Source: Micavibrio_B sp964633355
GTDB lineage: Bacteria; Pseudomonadota; Alphaproteobacteria; Micavibrionales; Micavibrionaceae
DNA length: 64,000 nt
Assembly: GCA_964633355.1 (NCBI GenBank)
Contig: CAZWGO010000001.1
Coordinates: 1 to 64,000, forward strand
Direction: 5' to 3'
Shown piece by piece: positions 51,318 to 61,942 of this stretch (within the stretch, counting starts at the first letter, position 1; every line of letters starts with the position of its first letter). The notes under the pieces are model-generated. The model made no database searches, was not told the DNA's origin, and saw only the letters and a program-made list of their open reading frames with translations. Both the position numbers and the translations under genes were made by a program.

Positions 51318-53725
51318 ATATTTTTTTCCGGCATTTTAATATTTAGGCGCTGCGCGGATACTTCAATAAGTTCGTAACTCTCTGGAGAGTATCTCGAGAT
51401 TTTATCATCTTCATTAAATATGAAAGCTGCAAAAAGATTTTGAATATCCCCAAGATCTAAATGAAAAGGAAGTTGATTTGTTAATTCTAAGAGCTTGGCG
51501 AATTGTCTAAGCGCGTCGTCGTCATTCTTTAAGACAATTTTATCGAATAATTTTTTAAGACAAGTAATATAATCCTTGCCTATCCGTCCTGCATCGAGTT
51601 CCACGCCATATTGCCTTATTTCATGAATATGGCGCGCTATTTCTTCGGCATGGATGTCTCCCTTGTTAAGCTCTGCTTCGATATCACGGTTTTGGACGAA
51701 GCGTGCTATGTGATGGAAAACAGGGGGGAGAGCGATATGAATATCGGATAGATATCGCATGACCGAATAATATTGCTGATATATATTTTTAAACTGATCT
51801 TCGACGGTACTCAATGTCTGGGAAAACACGATATCGATAATTTCCTTTTGCTGATCACGAAATAGGTCGTTTAGAGAGTATAAATTTCCTTCAAAATATT
51901 TATCCAGAATTCTTAAGGCGTTAACGGTATAGCCATGTTTGAATGCGTCGGAAAAATCTTGAACCATGATATTGTAGGCTTCATCACCGCTATAAGGAAG
52001 TGCGCCGACATTAATATTATGATCACCCAAATGTATGATGGCAAATTCTATGTCATGCGATTCCATGGTGACTTTTGAGCAAAGGTTTACATGGGCGCAA
52101 ATGAGTTGCGATTTACCGGAAAAGAATCTTTCAACATTTTTCCATTCATATTTAAAGGAATAAAAATCACCGTCTTTTATCTTGTCCCTGAAGAGGCTTG
52201 TAGCTGCTAAATGAGCGGCAAGCTTGAGGAAATCAATCTGGGAAGGCTTCGCCAAATTCTTATAGACTGTGGCACCATTGCCAAATTCAGGAATATTGGA
52301 AGGCGCAACAGCCAGAATTTTTATAAATTCGTCTTCAAGATCGAGATCGAATATTTCTTTTGCAAGCTCGATAACGCGAGCGGCATATTGCAGGTTCTGA
52401 ACACCTTCCGTCCCGGATATTTCGTCGAAGAACCAGGCGCAGCTCGTATAACTTAAAAGGATATTCCTTTGTAATTCGAGTGCTTTTAAAATATTACATT
52501 TGGTCTCAGAGGAAGAATCTTTTGTCCACGACTTTAAGAACTCCTGCCTGTTCTCATCCGACCGGTCGAGAATAAGATTTATATATGCGTTCCTGATGGC
52601 CCAGGGATCGATTCCCTGCTGCTGTATGAAATTTTCATACGCCCGGTCCAATTCACCGCCGAGGAAATTGACGGCCTCTCTTAACGGCTTGCGCCACTTT
52701 TGAGACCAGTTGTGGCCCATACCGCCATTGCAGCCGCAGTCGGACCTCCAGCGTTCGATACCATGAATACAGCTCCATGAAGAATTTTCGTGAATAAGAA
52801 CTTCGTGTTGTGGCGGGAATTTTTCCAGATAGAGGCCGTAGTTGATTAACTCGACCTGATTTGATTTTTCGATACAATCGAAAGCATAGGCTAGTGCCAT
52901 ATCGCCATGGCGGTGATGGTGGCCATAGCTTTCTCCATCTGTCGCAATGTGTAGCAATTGATCCTTCGCGCCGTCATGGAAGCTGTTGATGAGGCGCTTG
53001 GCAAAAAATTCACCATTATTGAGCAAGCCTTCAAAGGCAACTGCCTGAGAAAGAGCACCATCATAAAAGAACGCGGCAATTGTTTTGCCATTTGGTAGAT
53101 TTACCAGATAAGGCCGTCTTGTGTTGACTGAATCGTCGGTTGCTCTTTCCCATTGTGTTTGACCGACAAGACGGACGGCGTCCGCTTGCCGTGGTGCCAA
53201 GACTACGAATTTCATTCCATGATCGGCCATCAGTGATAGTGTTTCCAGATCGACCGCCGTTTCTGGAAGCCACATGGCTTCGGGCTTGCGTTTAAAATGT
53301 TTTTCGAAATCGCGAATTCCCCAGATAATCTGAGTTTCCTTATCTCTGCGGCTGGCTAGCGGCATGATGACATGATTATATCCCTGCGCAATCGCAGACC
53401 CATGACCGCCAAAGCGTTCGACGCTTAACCTGTCACCTTCCAAAATGGCGTTGTATGCCACTTGATCGTTTTCTTGCATCCACGATAGAAGCGTGGGGCC
53501 GAAATTGAAACTCATGCGGGCGTAATTATTTGTCAGCCTTATGACACGGTTATAATCATCAAGGATGCGGGACTGGCCGTTTGGTTTATAGCATTCCGCC
53601 GTGATGCGTTCATTCCAGTCGTGATAAGGCGCAGCGCTTTCCTGATAATCGATTGCTTCAAGCCATGCATTTTCTCTGGGCGGTTGATAAAAATGGCTAT
53701 GAATACAGATATAATTTTTCTTCAT
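51314..53725 (-). CDS. GH57-type glycoside hydrolase with DUF3536
   Basis: The 803-residue protein begins ICIHSHFYQPPRENAW, the GH57 N-terminal signature, and has the MWLPETAVD segment with the probable catalytic nucleophile. The C-terminal half matches DUF3536. Members are amylolytic or transglycosylating, but this subgroup has no well-known activity to my knowledge. It is placed between treZ and treY, so action on glycogen or maltodextrins is likely. It overlaps treY by four bases and starts two bases after treZ. Confidence 0.87.
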   Translation of the reverse strand: MKKNYICIHSHFYQPPRENAWLEAIDYQESAAPYHDWNERITAECYKPNGQSRILDDYNRVIRLTNNYARMSFNFGPTLLSWMQENDQVAYNAILEGDRLSVERFGGHGSAIAQGYNHVIMPLASRRDKETQIIWGIRDFEKHFKRKPEAMWLPETAVDLETLSLMADHGMKFVVLAPRQADAVRLVGQTQWERATDDSVNTRRPYLVNLPNGKTIAAFFYDGALSQAVAFEGLLNNGEFFAKRLINSFHDGAKDQLLHIATDGESYGHHHRHGDMALAYAFDCIEKSNQVELINYGLYLEKFPPQHEVLIHENSSWSCIHGIERWRSDCGCNGGMGHNWSQKWRKPLREAVNFLGGELDRAYENFIQQQGIDPWAIRNAYINLILDRSDENRQEFLKSWTKDSSSETKCNILKALELQRNILLSYTSCAWFFDEISGTEGVQNLQYAARVIELAKEIFDLDLEDEFIKILAVAPSNIPEFGNGATVYKNLAKPSQIDFLKLAAHLAATSLFRDKIKDGDFYSFKYEWKNVERFFSGKSQLICAHVNLCSKVTMESHDIEFAIIHLGDHNINVGALPYSGDEAYNIMVQDFSDAFKHGYTVNALRILDKYFEGNLYSLNDLFRDQQKEIIDIVFSQTLSTVEDQFKNIYQQYYSVMRYLSDIHIALPPVFHHIARFVQNRDIEAELNKGDIHAEEIARHIHEIRQYGVELDAGRIGKDYITCLKKLFDKIVLKNDDDALRQFAKLLELTNQLPFHLDLGDIQNLFAAFIFNEDDKISRYSPESYELIEVSAQRLNIKMPEKNI

Positions 53726-53727
53726 AC

Positions 53728-55518
53728 TTATTGCCGTTCAAGAATGATGGCTGAATAGGGAGATATGGTTTTTGCTTTTTCACCCGTATTTTTATGCTCG
53801 GGAATAAATCTGCTTGAATCTAAAGCGCATACCCAGTCTCCCGCAAGTGGAGGATAGATATGTTCTTGTTCGCAAAAAGATAACATGACTATTATATCGT
53901 TCCCGTAGTTAAGTTGTATCAAGTTATCATTATAAAGATTAACTGTTAATTCAAGCTTACGGAATTTCTTGGAAAATCTGATCAATTCCTTGTAGTAGGC
54001 GCTCATGCATTCGGAATTTGGATTGTGATGCTCTTTGTTTTTTAGGATGCATGAATTGAAAATTTCTTCCGAAACTGGATTTGGCGGCTCGCTTTTCCAA
54101 TCAAAACATTCCCATTCGCGAAGACGCCCTTTGATTACGGCATTATTAAGTTCTTCGCTTATATGCGATACGAAATATTGAAACGGGTTTTCACTGGCGA
54201 TCTCTTCACCCATAAATAGCAGCGGCGTAAAAGGGGACAAGAGAACGCAGGCCGCGGCCAGTTTACTTTTTTCAAATCCGGCCAAGGTGATAAGCCTTTC
54301 GCCCAATAGCCGGTTGCCGATTTGGTCATGATTTTGCGATTGGACAATTAGCCTGGTTTTGTCGATATGCGCGTATGATTTTCCATGCGGGCGTTTGTGA
54401 AAATTGGAGTAATCGCCTTGATAGGCAACACCGTTTTTTAATATCTCTGCAATTTGCTTCGCGCCGCCATAATCGCTGTAATACCCGTCTTTTTCACCGG
54501 TTAGGGCAACATGAAGCGCGTGATGATAGTCATCCGCCCATTGAGCGTCGAAATTCATGCCGTTTTTTTCGATGGGATCCAGTGTTCTCGGATCATTCAT
54601 ATCGGTTTCGGCCATAAAGACAATTTCGCGGCCTGTTTCCGCTTCGATATATTCCTTCAAAATATTGGCTTCCTGCAAGAAGGTAAGCGGAGATGTGTCC
54701 AGAATTGTTTGAATGGCGTCAAATCTCAAACCGTCCAGCCTGTATTCCATGATCCATTGATATATCGTTTGCAGAAAATATTTTCGTACCTCATGACTAT
54801 ACGCGCCGTCGTAATTAAGCGCTTCGCCCCATGGTGTTTTATATTTGCTCTGTACATAGGGGCCAAGAGAGAAGAGGACATTTCCTTCAGGACCTAAATG
54901 GTTATAAACGACATCGAGAACTACGCTCAAACCATGCGAATGCGCGGCGTCGATCAATCTCTTAAATTCGCGCGGTCCGCCATATGTGTTTTGTACAGCA
55001 TGGGGAAATACGCCGTCATAACCCCAATTGCGCGCGCCTGAGAATTGAGATACGGGCATAATTTCAAGCGTCGTGATACCCAGATCCTTCAAGCGCGGCA
55101 AATCATCGATGATACCTTCGAAATTATGCTTGTCTGAGAACGTTCCCGGATGAATCTCGTAAATAATAGTTTCTGCAAGTGCTGTCCCGTTCCAGTCTCT
55201 CGCTTTCCACTCGAAAGTGTCTTCGACGACTTCGGATGGACCGAATACGCCTTCCGGCTGGAAACGCGATGCAGGGTCGGGAATACGATTGCCGTCACAG
55301 TGAAAATAATATCTGTCTCCATTTTTGCGTGCGGGGAAAAATCCTGAGAAATAACCATTTTCTTTGTGCAAAGCGGTCTTATCATTACCAACCCATTCAA
55401 TATGGGCTTCTTTTATATTTGGTGCCCACAGGCGAATATTTACGCCCTCACTTTCAATATAAGTGGCGCCAATTTTCTGCCGTGGATCGGTAAATTCTTT
55501 TATTTTCTGTGCTGTCAT
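53728..55518 (-). CDS. treZ: Malto-oligosyltrehalose trehalohydrolase
   Basis: The 596-residue GH13 enzyme releases trehalose from maltooligosyl-trehalose. It has an N-terminal CBM48-like part, then IIYEIHPGTFSDKHNFEGI and the catalytic LDGLRFDAIQTI and MAETDMNDPR stretches. I chose ATG 55518 because it overlaps the glgB stop as ATGA; ATG 55527 is possible. With treY it forms the TreY/TreZ route from glycogen to trehalose, an osmoprotectant. Confidence 0.94.
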   Translation of the reverse strand: MTAQKIKEFTDPRQKIGATYIESEGVNIRLWAPNIKEAHIEWVGNDKTALHKENGYFSGFFPARKNGDRYYFHCDGNRIPDPASRFQPEGVFGPSEVVEDTFEWKARDWNGTALAETIIYEIHPGTFSDKHNFEGIIDDLPRLKDLGITTLEIMPVSQFSGARNWGYDGVFPHAVQNTYGGPREFKRLIDAAHSHGLSVVLDVVYNHLGPEGNVLFSLGPYVQSKYKTPWGEALNYDGAYSHEVRKYFLQTIYQWIMEYRLDGLRFDAIQTILDTSPLTFLQEANILKEYIEAETGREIVFMAETDMNDPRTLDPIEKNGMNFDAQWADDYHHALHVALTGEKDGYYSDYGGAKQIAEILKNGVAYQGDYSNFHKRPHGKSYAHIDKTRLIVQSQNHDQIGNRLLGERLITLAGFEKSKLAAACVLLSPFTPLLFMGEEIASENPFQYFVSHISEELNNAVIKGRLREWECFDWKSEPPNPVSEEIFNSCILKNKEHHNPNSECMSAYYKELIRFSKKFRKLELTVNLYNDNLIQLNYGNDIIVMLSFCEQEHIYPPLAGDWVCALDSSRFIPEHKNTGEKAKTISPYSAIILERQ

Positions 55519-57392
55519 GGTTTCCATTTAAGAAATAATGCGCCTAATGGTGGCAAATTCAACTCTAATGAATAGGGCCGGCCATGCAGGGGTAATTCAA
55601 CGGTTTCTTTCTCTCCCATATTGCCGAAGCCGGAGCCGCCATAATGGCTTGAATCACTGTTGAATATTTCCTGCCAGATACCTTTTTCCGGAACACCGAT
55701 GCTGTATTTTTCATGGGGCGCTGGCGTTAAATTCATTACGCAAAGGATATAGTTTCCATGAAAGTCTTTTCTCACATAACTTAAAACCGAATTGTCATGA
55801 TCGGATGAATCGATCCATTCGAAGCCGTGAGGATCGGCATCAATATGAAATGCGCTTTCCTGACGATATAAATTATTTAAATCTGTAACCATCTTCAGCA
55901 TTTGCTGATGTGGCATGTCGTTTAATAAATGCCAGTCAAGGCTGCTGTCATGGTCCCATTCGGCCCATTGCGCAATTTCATTGCCCATAAATATGAGTTT
56001 TTTCCCGGGCAGGGAATACATGTATGAGTAAAGACAACGAAGATTGGCAAATTTCTGCCATGTATCGCCGCCCATTTTATTTATCATCGAGCCTTTTCCG
56101 TGAACGACTTCGTCATGGGAAAGTGACAGGACAAAATTTTCATGAAAGGCGTAGATTGACCTAAAGGTCAGGTCATTCTGGTGATATTTACGATAGATGG
56201 AATCTTTCTGGAAATATTTGATTGTGTCGTGCATCCATCCCATATCCCATTTAAAGTCGAAACCAAGCCCCCCCGCGTAGACAGGTTTTGAAACCATCGG
56301 CCAAGAGGTCGATTCTTCGGCAATCATGATCGTATCAGGAAAATAAGCATGGGTGATGCTGTTCAGATCTTTTAGCAATGACAGAGCGCCTAGATTTTCG
56401 CGGCCTCCGAATTCATTTGGAATCCATTCGCCTTCCTTGCGGGAATAATCGAGGTAAAGCATGGAGGCGACCGCATCAACCCGCAATCCATCGACATGGA
56501 ATTTATCGAGCCAGAACATGGCATTGCTGATTAAAAAACTGCGAACTTCATTGCGCTCGTAATTAAAAATACAACTGCTCCAGTCAGGGTGAAAACCTTG
56601 CCTCGGGTCGGCATGTTCATAAAGATGCGTGCCGTCGAAAAGGGCCAACCCGTGGGCGTCATTTGGGAAATGAGAGGGAACCCAGTCCAGAATAACGCCG
56701 ATATCTGCCTGATGCATTCTATCGATTAAATACATCAAGGCCTGCGGGTCTCCGAAACGCCGTGAAGGCGCAAAATATCCGGTGATCTGATATCCCCATG
56801 ATCCGCCGAACGGGTGTTCCATGACCGGCATAAATTCGACATGGGTAAAACCGGTATCTTTCACATATTTGACAAGCTCGTCGGCCATTTCGTCATATGA
56901 GAGAGAGCGGTTTTCCTCTTCGGGCTTTCTTCGCCATGATGCAAGATGAACTTCGTAGATAGATATCGGCTTGTCCGAATTTTGGAATGAATGTCTTTTC
57001 TTCATCCATTCGCTGTCTTGCCAGTCGAACTTTATATCCCAGATAACCGAGCCGGTACGCGGCGGCGTCTCCGCGCAAAAAGCAACCGGATCGGCCTTTT
57101 CCAGGTGATGACCGCTATCGGAAATAATAAAATATTTATAGGTTTGCCCGTGACAAGCTTCCGGCACAATGGCCGCCCATATCCCGGAACTTCCTACAGG
57201 AGAAAGCTGATGCTGCTGTTTGTCCCAAAAATTAAAATCACCGATAACTGAAACTGATTTTGCATTTGGTGCCCAAACGGCAAAATGCACACCGCCGCCT
57301 TCTAAAACATGCGCGCCGAGCTTGTCGTAAAGATGCGCAAAACGGCCTTCGTTAAAATAATATTGATCGTCGGCGGTTATTTTATAGCTCAT
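55515..57392 (-). CDS. glgB: 1,4-alpha-glucan branching enzyme
   Basis: The 625-residue protein makes the alpha-1,6 branches of glycogen. It has a CBM48-like N-terminal domain (FAVWAPNAKSVSVIGDFNFWD) and the GH13 regions DWVPSHFP, GLRVDAVASMLYLDYSRKEGEW (catalytic Asp), EES and LSHDEVVHGKGSM. The C-terminal beta domain is present. The ATG overlaps the malQ stop by four bases. It lacks the extra N-terminal domain of E. coli GlgB, as is common in shorter forms. Confidence 0.95.
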   Translation of the reverse strand: MSYKITADDQYYFNEGRFAHLYDKLGAHVLEGGGVHFAVWAPNAKSVSVIGDFNFWDKQQHQLSPVGSSGIWAAIVPEACHGQTYKYFIISDSGHHLEKADPVAFCAETPPRTGSVIWDIKFDWQDSEWMKKRHSFQNSDKPISIYEVHLASWRRKPEEENRSLSYDEMADELVKYVKDTGFTHVEFMPVMEHPFGGSWGYQITGYFAPSRRFGDPQALMYLIDRMHQADIGVILDWVPSHFPNDAHGLALFDGTHLYEHADPRQGFHPDWSSCIFNYERNEVRSFLISNAMFWLDKFHVDGLRVDAVASMLYLDYSRKEGEWIPNEFGGRENLGALSLLKDLNSITHAYFPDTIMIAEESTSWPMVSKPVYAGGLGFDFKWDMGWMHDTIKYFQKDSIYRKYHQNDLTFRSIYAFHENFVLSLSHDEVVHGKGSMINKMGGDTWQKFANLRCLYSYMYSLPGKKLIFMGNEIAQWAEWDHDSSLDWHLLNDMPHQQMLKMVTDLNNLYRQESAFHIDADPHGFEWIDSSDHDNSVLSYVRKDFHGNYILCVMNLTPAPHEKYSIGVPEKGIWQEIFNSDSSHYGGSGFGNMGEKETVELPLHGRPYSLELNLPPLGALFLKWKP

Positions 57393-59269
57393 TTGTTCTT
57401 CCGGTATTCGTTCAGCAAGGAAAATGCTCGCCGTATATTGTGGTTTGTTGTCCAGTTTTCAATTGGCTGGCTGAATTTTCTTCTCCAGTTCGGGTATTCA
57501 TTAACTGTGCCCGGGATATTTTGCGGCAGGGTCTCCGACCATAAATCTTCCATGTTTATAATAACCGACAGAGCGCTGGATTTGGCAAGGCCTTCAAGGA
57601 CAGAAAAATAAGGATTTTCAAATTCATTCCATTTTGAAAGAAAAGAACGCTCGGCAGAAATTCTTTTTTTGTCCGCTGTTGAAATTAATTTGTACTTTTC
57701 CATCTGTTCCAGATCATGGCCTTTTATATAGGCTTCGAACGGGAATAAGTCATGGGTATTCATACCGGCAATCATATCCGGCTCAATTGTTTCAAATGTT
57801 GTCTTCGAGTCATGGGTCATGGCAAATTGGGCGATCCACATGCGCAGAAGGTGATGTTTGCTCATGGCTTCGTTAACGGCCTCCGGAACCGTGCCAAGAT
57901 TTTCACCGATCAGGATTACTTGATGGCGATGCGCTTCCAGTAAAAAAACTGCCATTAACGCATCAAACGGATAATGAATATAGGCGCCGTCACTGGCTTT
58001 TGCATCATGAGGTATGCAATAGAGACGGTACAACCCCATGATATGATCAATGCGGAGCCTTGCTGCATATTTAAAATAATTATGCACGCTCGCTCTGACA
58101 TAAGAGAAGCGGTCTTCGATCATTTTTGCCGGATGCATAGCGCCGAAACCCCAATTCTGCCCGTGAATACCGAGCGGATCGGGTGGTGCGCCGACCGAAA
58201 ATCCGTCTATAAATAAATGACTGAAATGTGCCGCGTCGAAACCGCCCGTGTGCACTCCTACCGGATAATCCAGATATAAATCCGCATGCCCGGTTTTTTT
58301 CAGAGCCGACAATTGCCGGTGGCAGGCATATTGAGCGTATAAGTGATAGCGCTTTTGTACCGGATCGCCTTTTGACATGAATTTGGCATAGTCGTCGAGA
58401 AAAGGAGTTCGGCTTGTAAAATCGTCATAATCTTTGGTGTTGTTTTCGCCTTGGAAAAAATGATCGGCAGCTTCTTGAATTATTTTTTTCTTTGCTTGAT
58501 AAACGCGCGCGTAATCTACCAAATCGTCATCACTCTTTTCTTCATGCGGCGTTTTCTTGTCATAGCCGGGAAGACTGTCGATATCGAGATAAATCTCGTC
58601 CCAGAAAAGCCTCGTCGAAGGCGAATAGGGGCTATGATTTGAATTTTCACTTTCATGATCGACCGCGAGTAGAGGGAGCGTACCGATGAATTTACCTCCT
58701 TGGGAAGAGATAAATTTTGATATATCGGCTAATTCTTTATATCCCCCAATTCCTCGTGCGTTATCGCTTTGCAACGCATGAACCGGCGCAAAGACACCCC
58801 AGTCACGTTCTTGCGAAGGCGCTTTTTCAGGAGCGGAGATCAGCAAGGACGATTTTCCATTTACTTCGATATCGTAATATCCGAATTGGATTTTTTGATT
58901 AAGCGATAATCGCAGGCGAAACAGGTTTTCCCTGCGCTGGATCGCTGTGGAAACATTTGCCTGATAGACGGTCAATTTTTCATTTTCGTCAGTAATGTGA
59001 ACAGGCAGGGATGAAGAGTTTTCGTCAGCCCAAATCCAGAAATCCGGTATGATTCCGTTCCAGCAGATGACAACGGGCGGCAAGCTTTTGCGGATAATTT
59101 CTTCTTTTTTATCATCCCAGGCTTTTTGCAAGTCGTTCGTCGCTGCCAGTGTGAAAACCATTTTTTTGACAGTTTCGGGATTGGCCTGAAAGGTTTTTCC
59201 ATCCGCCCCATTATATGACAAGGCGATGCCATACGCCCGGGCGGCTTTTTCTAATAACGAAGATGTCAT
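57389..59269 (-). CDS. malQ: 4-alpha-glucanotransferase
   Basis: The 626-residue GH77 enzyme transfers maltodextrin segments. Visible motifs include the N-terminal ARAYGIALSYNGADG and SPYSPSTRLFWDEIYLDI, then LRIDHIMGLYRLYCIP (catalytic Asp), LIGENLGTVP (acid/base Glu) and MNTHDLFPF. It is the first gene of the eight-gene leftward glycogen/trehalose operon, with the promoter presumably in 59270-59425. Confidence 0.94.
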   Translation of the reverse strand: MTSSLLEKAARAYGIALSYNGADGKTFQANPETVKKMVFTLAATNDLQKAWDDKKEEIIRKSLPPVVICWNGIIPDFWIWADENSSSLPVHITDENEKLTVYQANVSTAIQRRENLFRLRLSLNQKIQFGYYDIEVNGKSSLLISAPEKAPSQERDWGVFAPVHALQSDNARGIGGYKELADISKFISSQGGKFIGTLPLLAVDHESENSNHSPYSPSTRLFWDEIYLDIDSLPGYDKKTPHEEKSDDDLVDYARVYQAKKKIIQEAADHFFQGENNTKDYDDFTSRTPFLDDYAKFMSKGDPVQKRYHLYAQYACHRQLSALKKTGHADLYLDYPVGVHTGGFDAAHFSHLFIDGFSVGAPPDPLGIHGQNWGFGAMHPAKMIEDRFSYVRASVHNYFKYAARLRIDHIMGLYRLYCIPHDAKASDGAYIHYPFDALMAVFLLEAHRHQVILIGENLGTVPEAVNEAMSKHHLLRMWIAQFAMTHDSKTTFETIEPDMIAGMNTHDLFPFEAYIKGHDLEQMEKYKLISTADKKRISAERSFLSKWNEFENPYFSVLEGLAKSSALSVIINMEDLWSETLPQNIPGTVNEYPNWRRKFSQPIENWTTNHNIRRAFSLLNEYRKNK

Positions 59270-59425
59270 TTGGCGGCCTGAGTATTGAAATTCAATTTTA
59301 AATATTTTCGTACTAACGGTTTGATTTTAAATGCGTTCCCCCGCAGGAACTTTAACATTTGCAATGGAACTATTTTTGATTTTTTAGAGTTAGTGTTTTT
59401 ATACCGGAAAATCAGGAGAATTTTT

Positions 59426-59650
59426 ATGTTTCAGTCGCTATCGCCGCAGCGCCCTTCACATCTTCTCTCGGGACATCTTCCCTCAGGCCGCCAAACCATG
59501 CAAGCGGATAACCGGATTTTTTCCAATCAAACAAAAGAAATCAATATCACACCGGTCTCGCCTAAGGCTAGTCGCCGGTCGTTAAATGATTTTCAAAAAT
59601 CATGCTCGAACTGGAAAGATATATTTCAGGCCAATCTTGCCAATAGCTAA
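59426..59650 (+). CDS. Small hypothetical protein (74 aa)
   Basis: ATG 59426 follows CAGGAGA by six bases. The product is polar and basic, rich in Ser, Gln and Arg, probably disordered (start MFQSLSPQRPSHLLSGHLPS). It has no membrane segment. I do not recognise it. It lies between the divergent malQ operon and the end of glgX; the stop is two bases from the glgX stop. An N-terminally longer frame exists, but this start has the better ribosome-binding site. Confidence 0.55.
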   Translation: MFQSLSPQRPSHLLSGHLPSGRQTMQADNRIFSNQTKEINITPVSPKASRRSLNDFQKSCSNWKDIFQANLANS

Positions 59651-59651
59651 T

Positions 59652-61769
59652 TTATGCCGTTTGCAGGGCAAATAATAATAACGATCTTCCGGTGACGTCA
59701 TATGTAGACTGGCTTTCGAAAAAGTCATTTTCTTCATAATCAGGTAAATTCGTATCGATCAGACGCAGCCATTTATTCCCCCCCGGACATTCCGGAAGCT
59801 TGAACTGTACAACGTCATGATAGGCGTTGAATATAATAAGAACGGTAATCTCTTTGCCTTCCTGCAAAAGCCCGGTAGGCCTTGAGCGGCCATCGATCAG
59901 CATGCCGAAACATTTAGCCTGATCGTTTTCCCAATCGTCCTGCTGCATTTCAGTGCCATCCGCATCGATCCAGACGAGATCGCGGACGTTCAGGTCAGTG
60001 TCCTGTTCGCCGGTTAAGAACCGGCTACGGTGAAGAATTGAATATTTATGTCGCATTTCTGTCAATCTTTTGACAAAAGCAATCAAGGAATGGCCTTTTT
60101 CTTCAATATCCCAGTTGAGCCAGCTAATTTCATTATCCTGACAATAGGCATTATTATTGCCTTGCTGGGTACGGCCAAATTCGTCACCTGCCAGTATCAT
60201 CGGCGTACCTTGCGATAATAAGAGCGTAGCCATCATATTCCTGATCTGGCGTGCACGAAGATTATTAATCTCGCTGTCTTCCGTCGGGCCTTCAATGCCA
60301 CAATTCCAGGACCTGTTATCTGAATGGCCGTCTTTATTATCTTCGCCGTTATCTTCGTTATGGCGCTCTTCATAGGTCACCATATCATTCAGTGTGAAGC
60401 CGTCATGGGCGGTGATAAAATTTACCGATGACCATGGCTTTCTTCCATATTCATTGAATAAGTCCGCTGATGCGCAAAGGCGTGGGGCAAGGTCTCCGGC
60501 AGAAGCTTCCCCTCGCCAGTAATCGCGGACCGTATCGCGGAATTTATCATTCCATTCCGCCCAGCCCGGTGGAAAACCGCCGACCTGATATCCTCCGGGA
60601 CCGCAATCCCAAGGTTCGGCGATCAGTTTAACGGTAGCGAGTACAGGATCCTGACGGCACGCCTTCAAAAAGCCTGATTGATTATCGAAGCCATTGGGTT
60701 CTCTGGCCAGAATAGTGCCCAGATCGAAACGGAAACCGTCGACATGCATTTCCTCGACCCAATATCGAAGAGAATCCGTTACCATTTTCAATACATGCGG
60801 GTGGGTGACATTCAATGTATTTCCGGTTCCGGTATCGTTTATGTAATAGCGTTTTTCATCGGGCATCAGGCGATAATAAGAAGCGTTATCGATCCCTTTG
60901 AAAGATAATGTCGGCCCGTGCTCGTTGCCTTCTGCGGTATGGTTGTAAACGACGTCCAGAACGACCTCCAGATCGGCATCGTGAAATCTGGAAACCATTT
61001 CCTTGAATTCGCGCAGGGAATTAGCTTTGTCGGCGGCATAACGCGGGTCCGGCGCAAAAAATCCTATGGAGCTATACCCCCAGTAATTTGTCAGTCCTTT
61101 ATCAAGAAGGTAAGAATCGTTGACAAAGGTATGAATGGGCAAAAGCTCAACCGAGGTGACGCCGAGAGATTTGATATATGAGACGATTTCCTTGTCACCA
61201 AGACCGGCATATGTGCCTTTTAGGTTATCCGGCACCTTTGGGTGCAGCATGGTGAAACCCTTCACATGGGTTTCATATAAAATAGTCCGGTCCCACGGAA
61301 CGGATTCTTGCCTTTTTTGCCCGTTCCAGTTGAAATTAGGATCGACGACAGCGCATTTCGGTACGAAAGGTGCGCTGTCACGCTCGTCAAAAGTCAAATC
61401 GTCCTGAGTTTCCAGTTTATATCCAAAACAGGCGGGGTCCCATTTTAATTCTCCTGAATGCGCCCTTGCATAAGGATCAAGCAAAAGCTTGTTGTGATTA
61501 AAGCGGTGTCCTTCTTCTGGAGCATAAGGTCCATAAACGCGGTATCCGTAGAGCATGCCGGGATGAACGCCTTCGATATAGCCATGCCAGATTTCATTTG
61601 TGTATTCCGGTAGCGTAATGCGGTCCGTCTCTTTGGAGCCGCTCTGGTTGAACAGGCAAAGTTCAACTTTGGTGGCATGTGCTGAAAACAGGGCAAAATT
61701 CGTACCTTTGCCATCCCAGTGAGCGCCAATCGGATAGGGACGGCCTTCTTTAATTATAAAATCGGTCAT
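59652..61769 (-). CDS. glgX: Glycogen debranching enzyme (isoamylase type)
   Basis: The 705-residue GH13 enzyme cleaves alpha-1,6 branches. It has the CBM48 N-terminal domain (GRPYPIGAHWDGKGTNFALFSAHA), the GH13 regions DVVYNHTAEG, GFRFDLGTIL (catalytic Asp), IAEPWDCG (acid Glu) and INDTG/NFITAHDGFTLND. I chose ATG 61769; a TTG seven codons upstream is possible and neither has a clear ribosome-binding site. It is divergent from glgC. Confidence 0.94.
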   Translation of the reverse strand: MTDFIIKEGRPYPIGAHWDGKGTNFALFSAHATKVELCLFNQSGSKETDRITLPEYTNEIWHGYIEGVHPGMLYGYRVYGPYAPEEGHRFNHNKLLLDPYARAHSGELKWDPACFGYKLETQDDLTFDERDSAPFVPKCAVVDPNFNWNGQKRQESVPWDRTILYETHVKGFTMLHPKVPDNLKGTYAGLGDKEIVSYIKSLGVTSVELLPIHTFVNDSYLLDKGLTNYWGYSSIGFFAPDPRYAADKANSLREFKEMVSRFHDADLEVVLDVVYNHTAEGNEHGPTLSFKGIDNASYYRLMPDEKRYYINDTGTGNTLNVTHPHVLKMVTDSLRYWVEEMHVDGFRFDLGTILAREPNGFDNQSGFLKACRQDPVLATVKLIAEPWDCGPGGYQVGGFPPGWAEWNDKFRDTVRDYWRGEASAGDLAPRLCASADLFNEYGRKPWSSVNFITAHDGFTLNDMVTYEERHNEDNGEDNKDGHSDNRSWNCGIEGPTEDSEINNLRARQIRNMMATLLLSQGTPMILAGDEFGRTQQGNNNAYCQDNEISWLNWDIEEKGHSLIAFVKRLTEMRHKYSILHRSRFLTGEQDTDLNVRDLVWIDADGTEMQQDDWENDQAKCFGMLIDGRSRPTGLLQEGKEITVLIIFNAYHDVVQFKLPECPGGNKWLRLIDTNLPDYEENDFFESQSTYDVTGRSLLLFALQTA

Positions 61770-61942
61770 ATGAAATGGGACTTTTTGCAAAATAAATTAA
61801 ATATCGTGCAGCTAACGGAATAACCTTGATAGAGTTCCTGCCTTGGGCACTAAATTATTTGCAGTGCAAGGGAACAGAACTACCCTGATTTTTGTTTTTA
61901 TATCAGGGGTTTATTTCTCGGGACATTTTTTTGGAGATTTTA

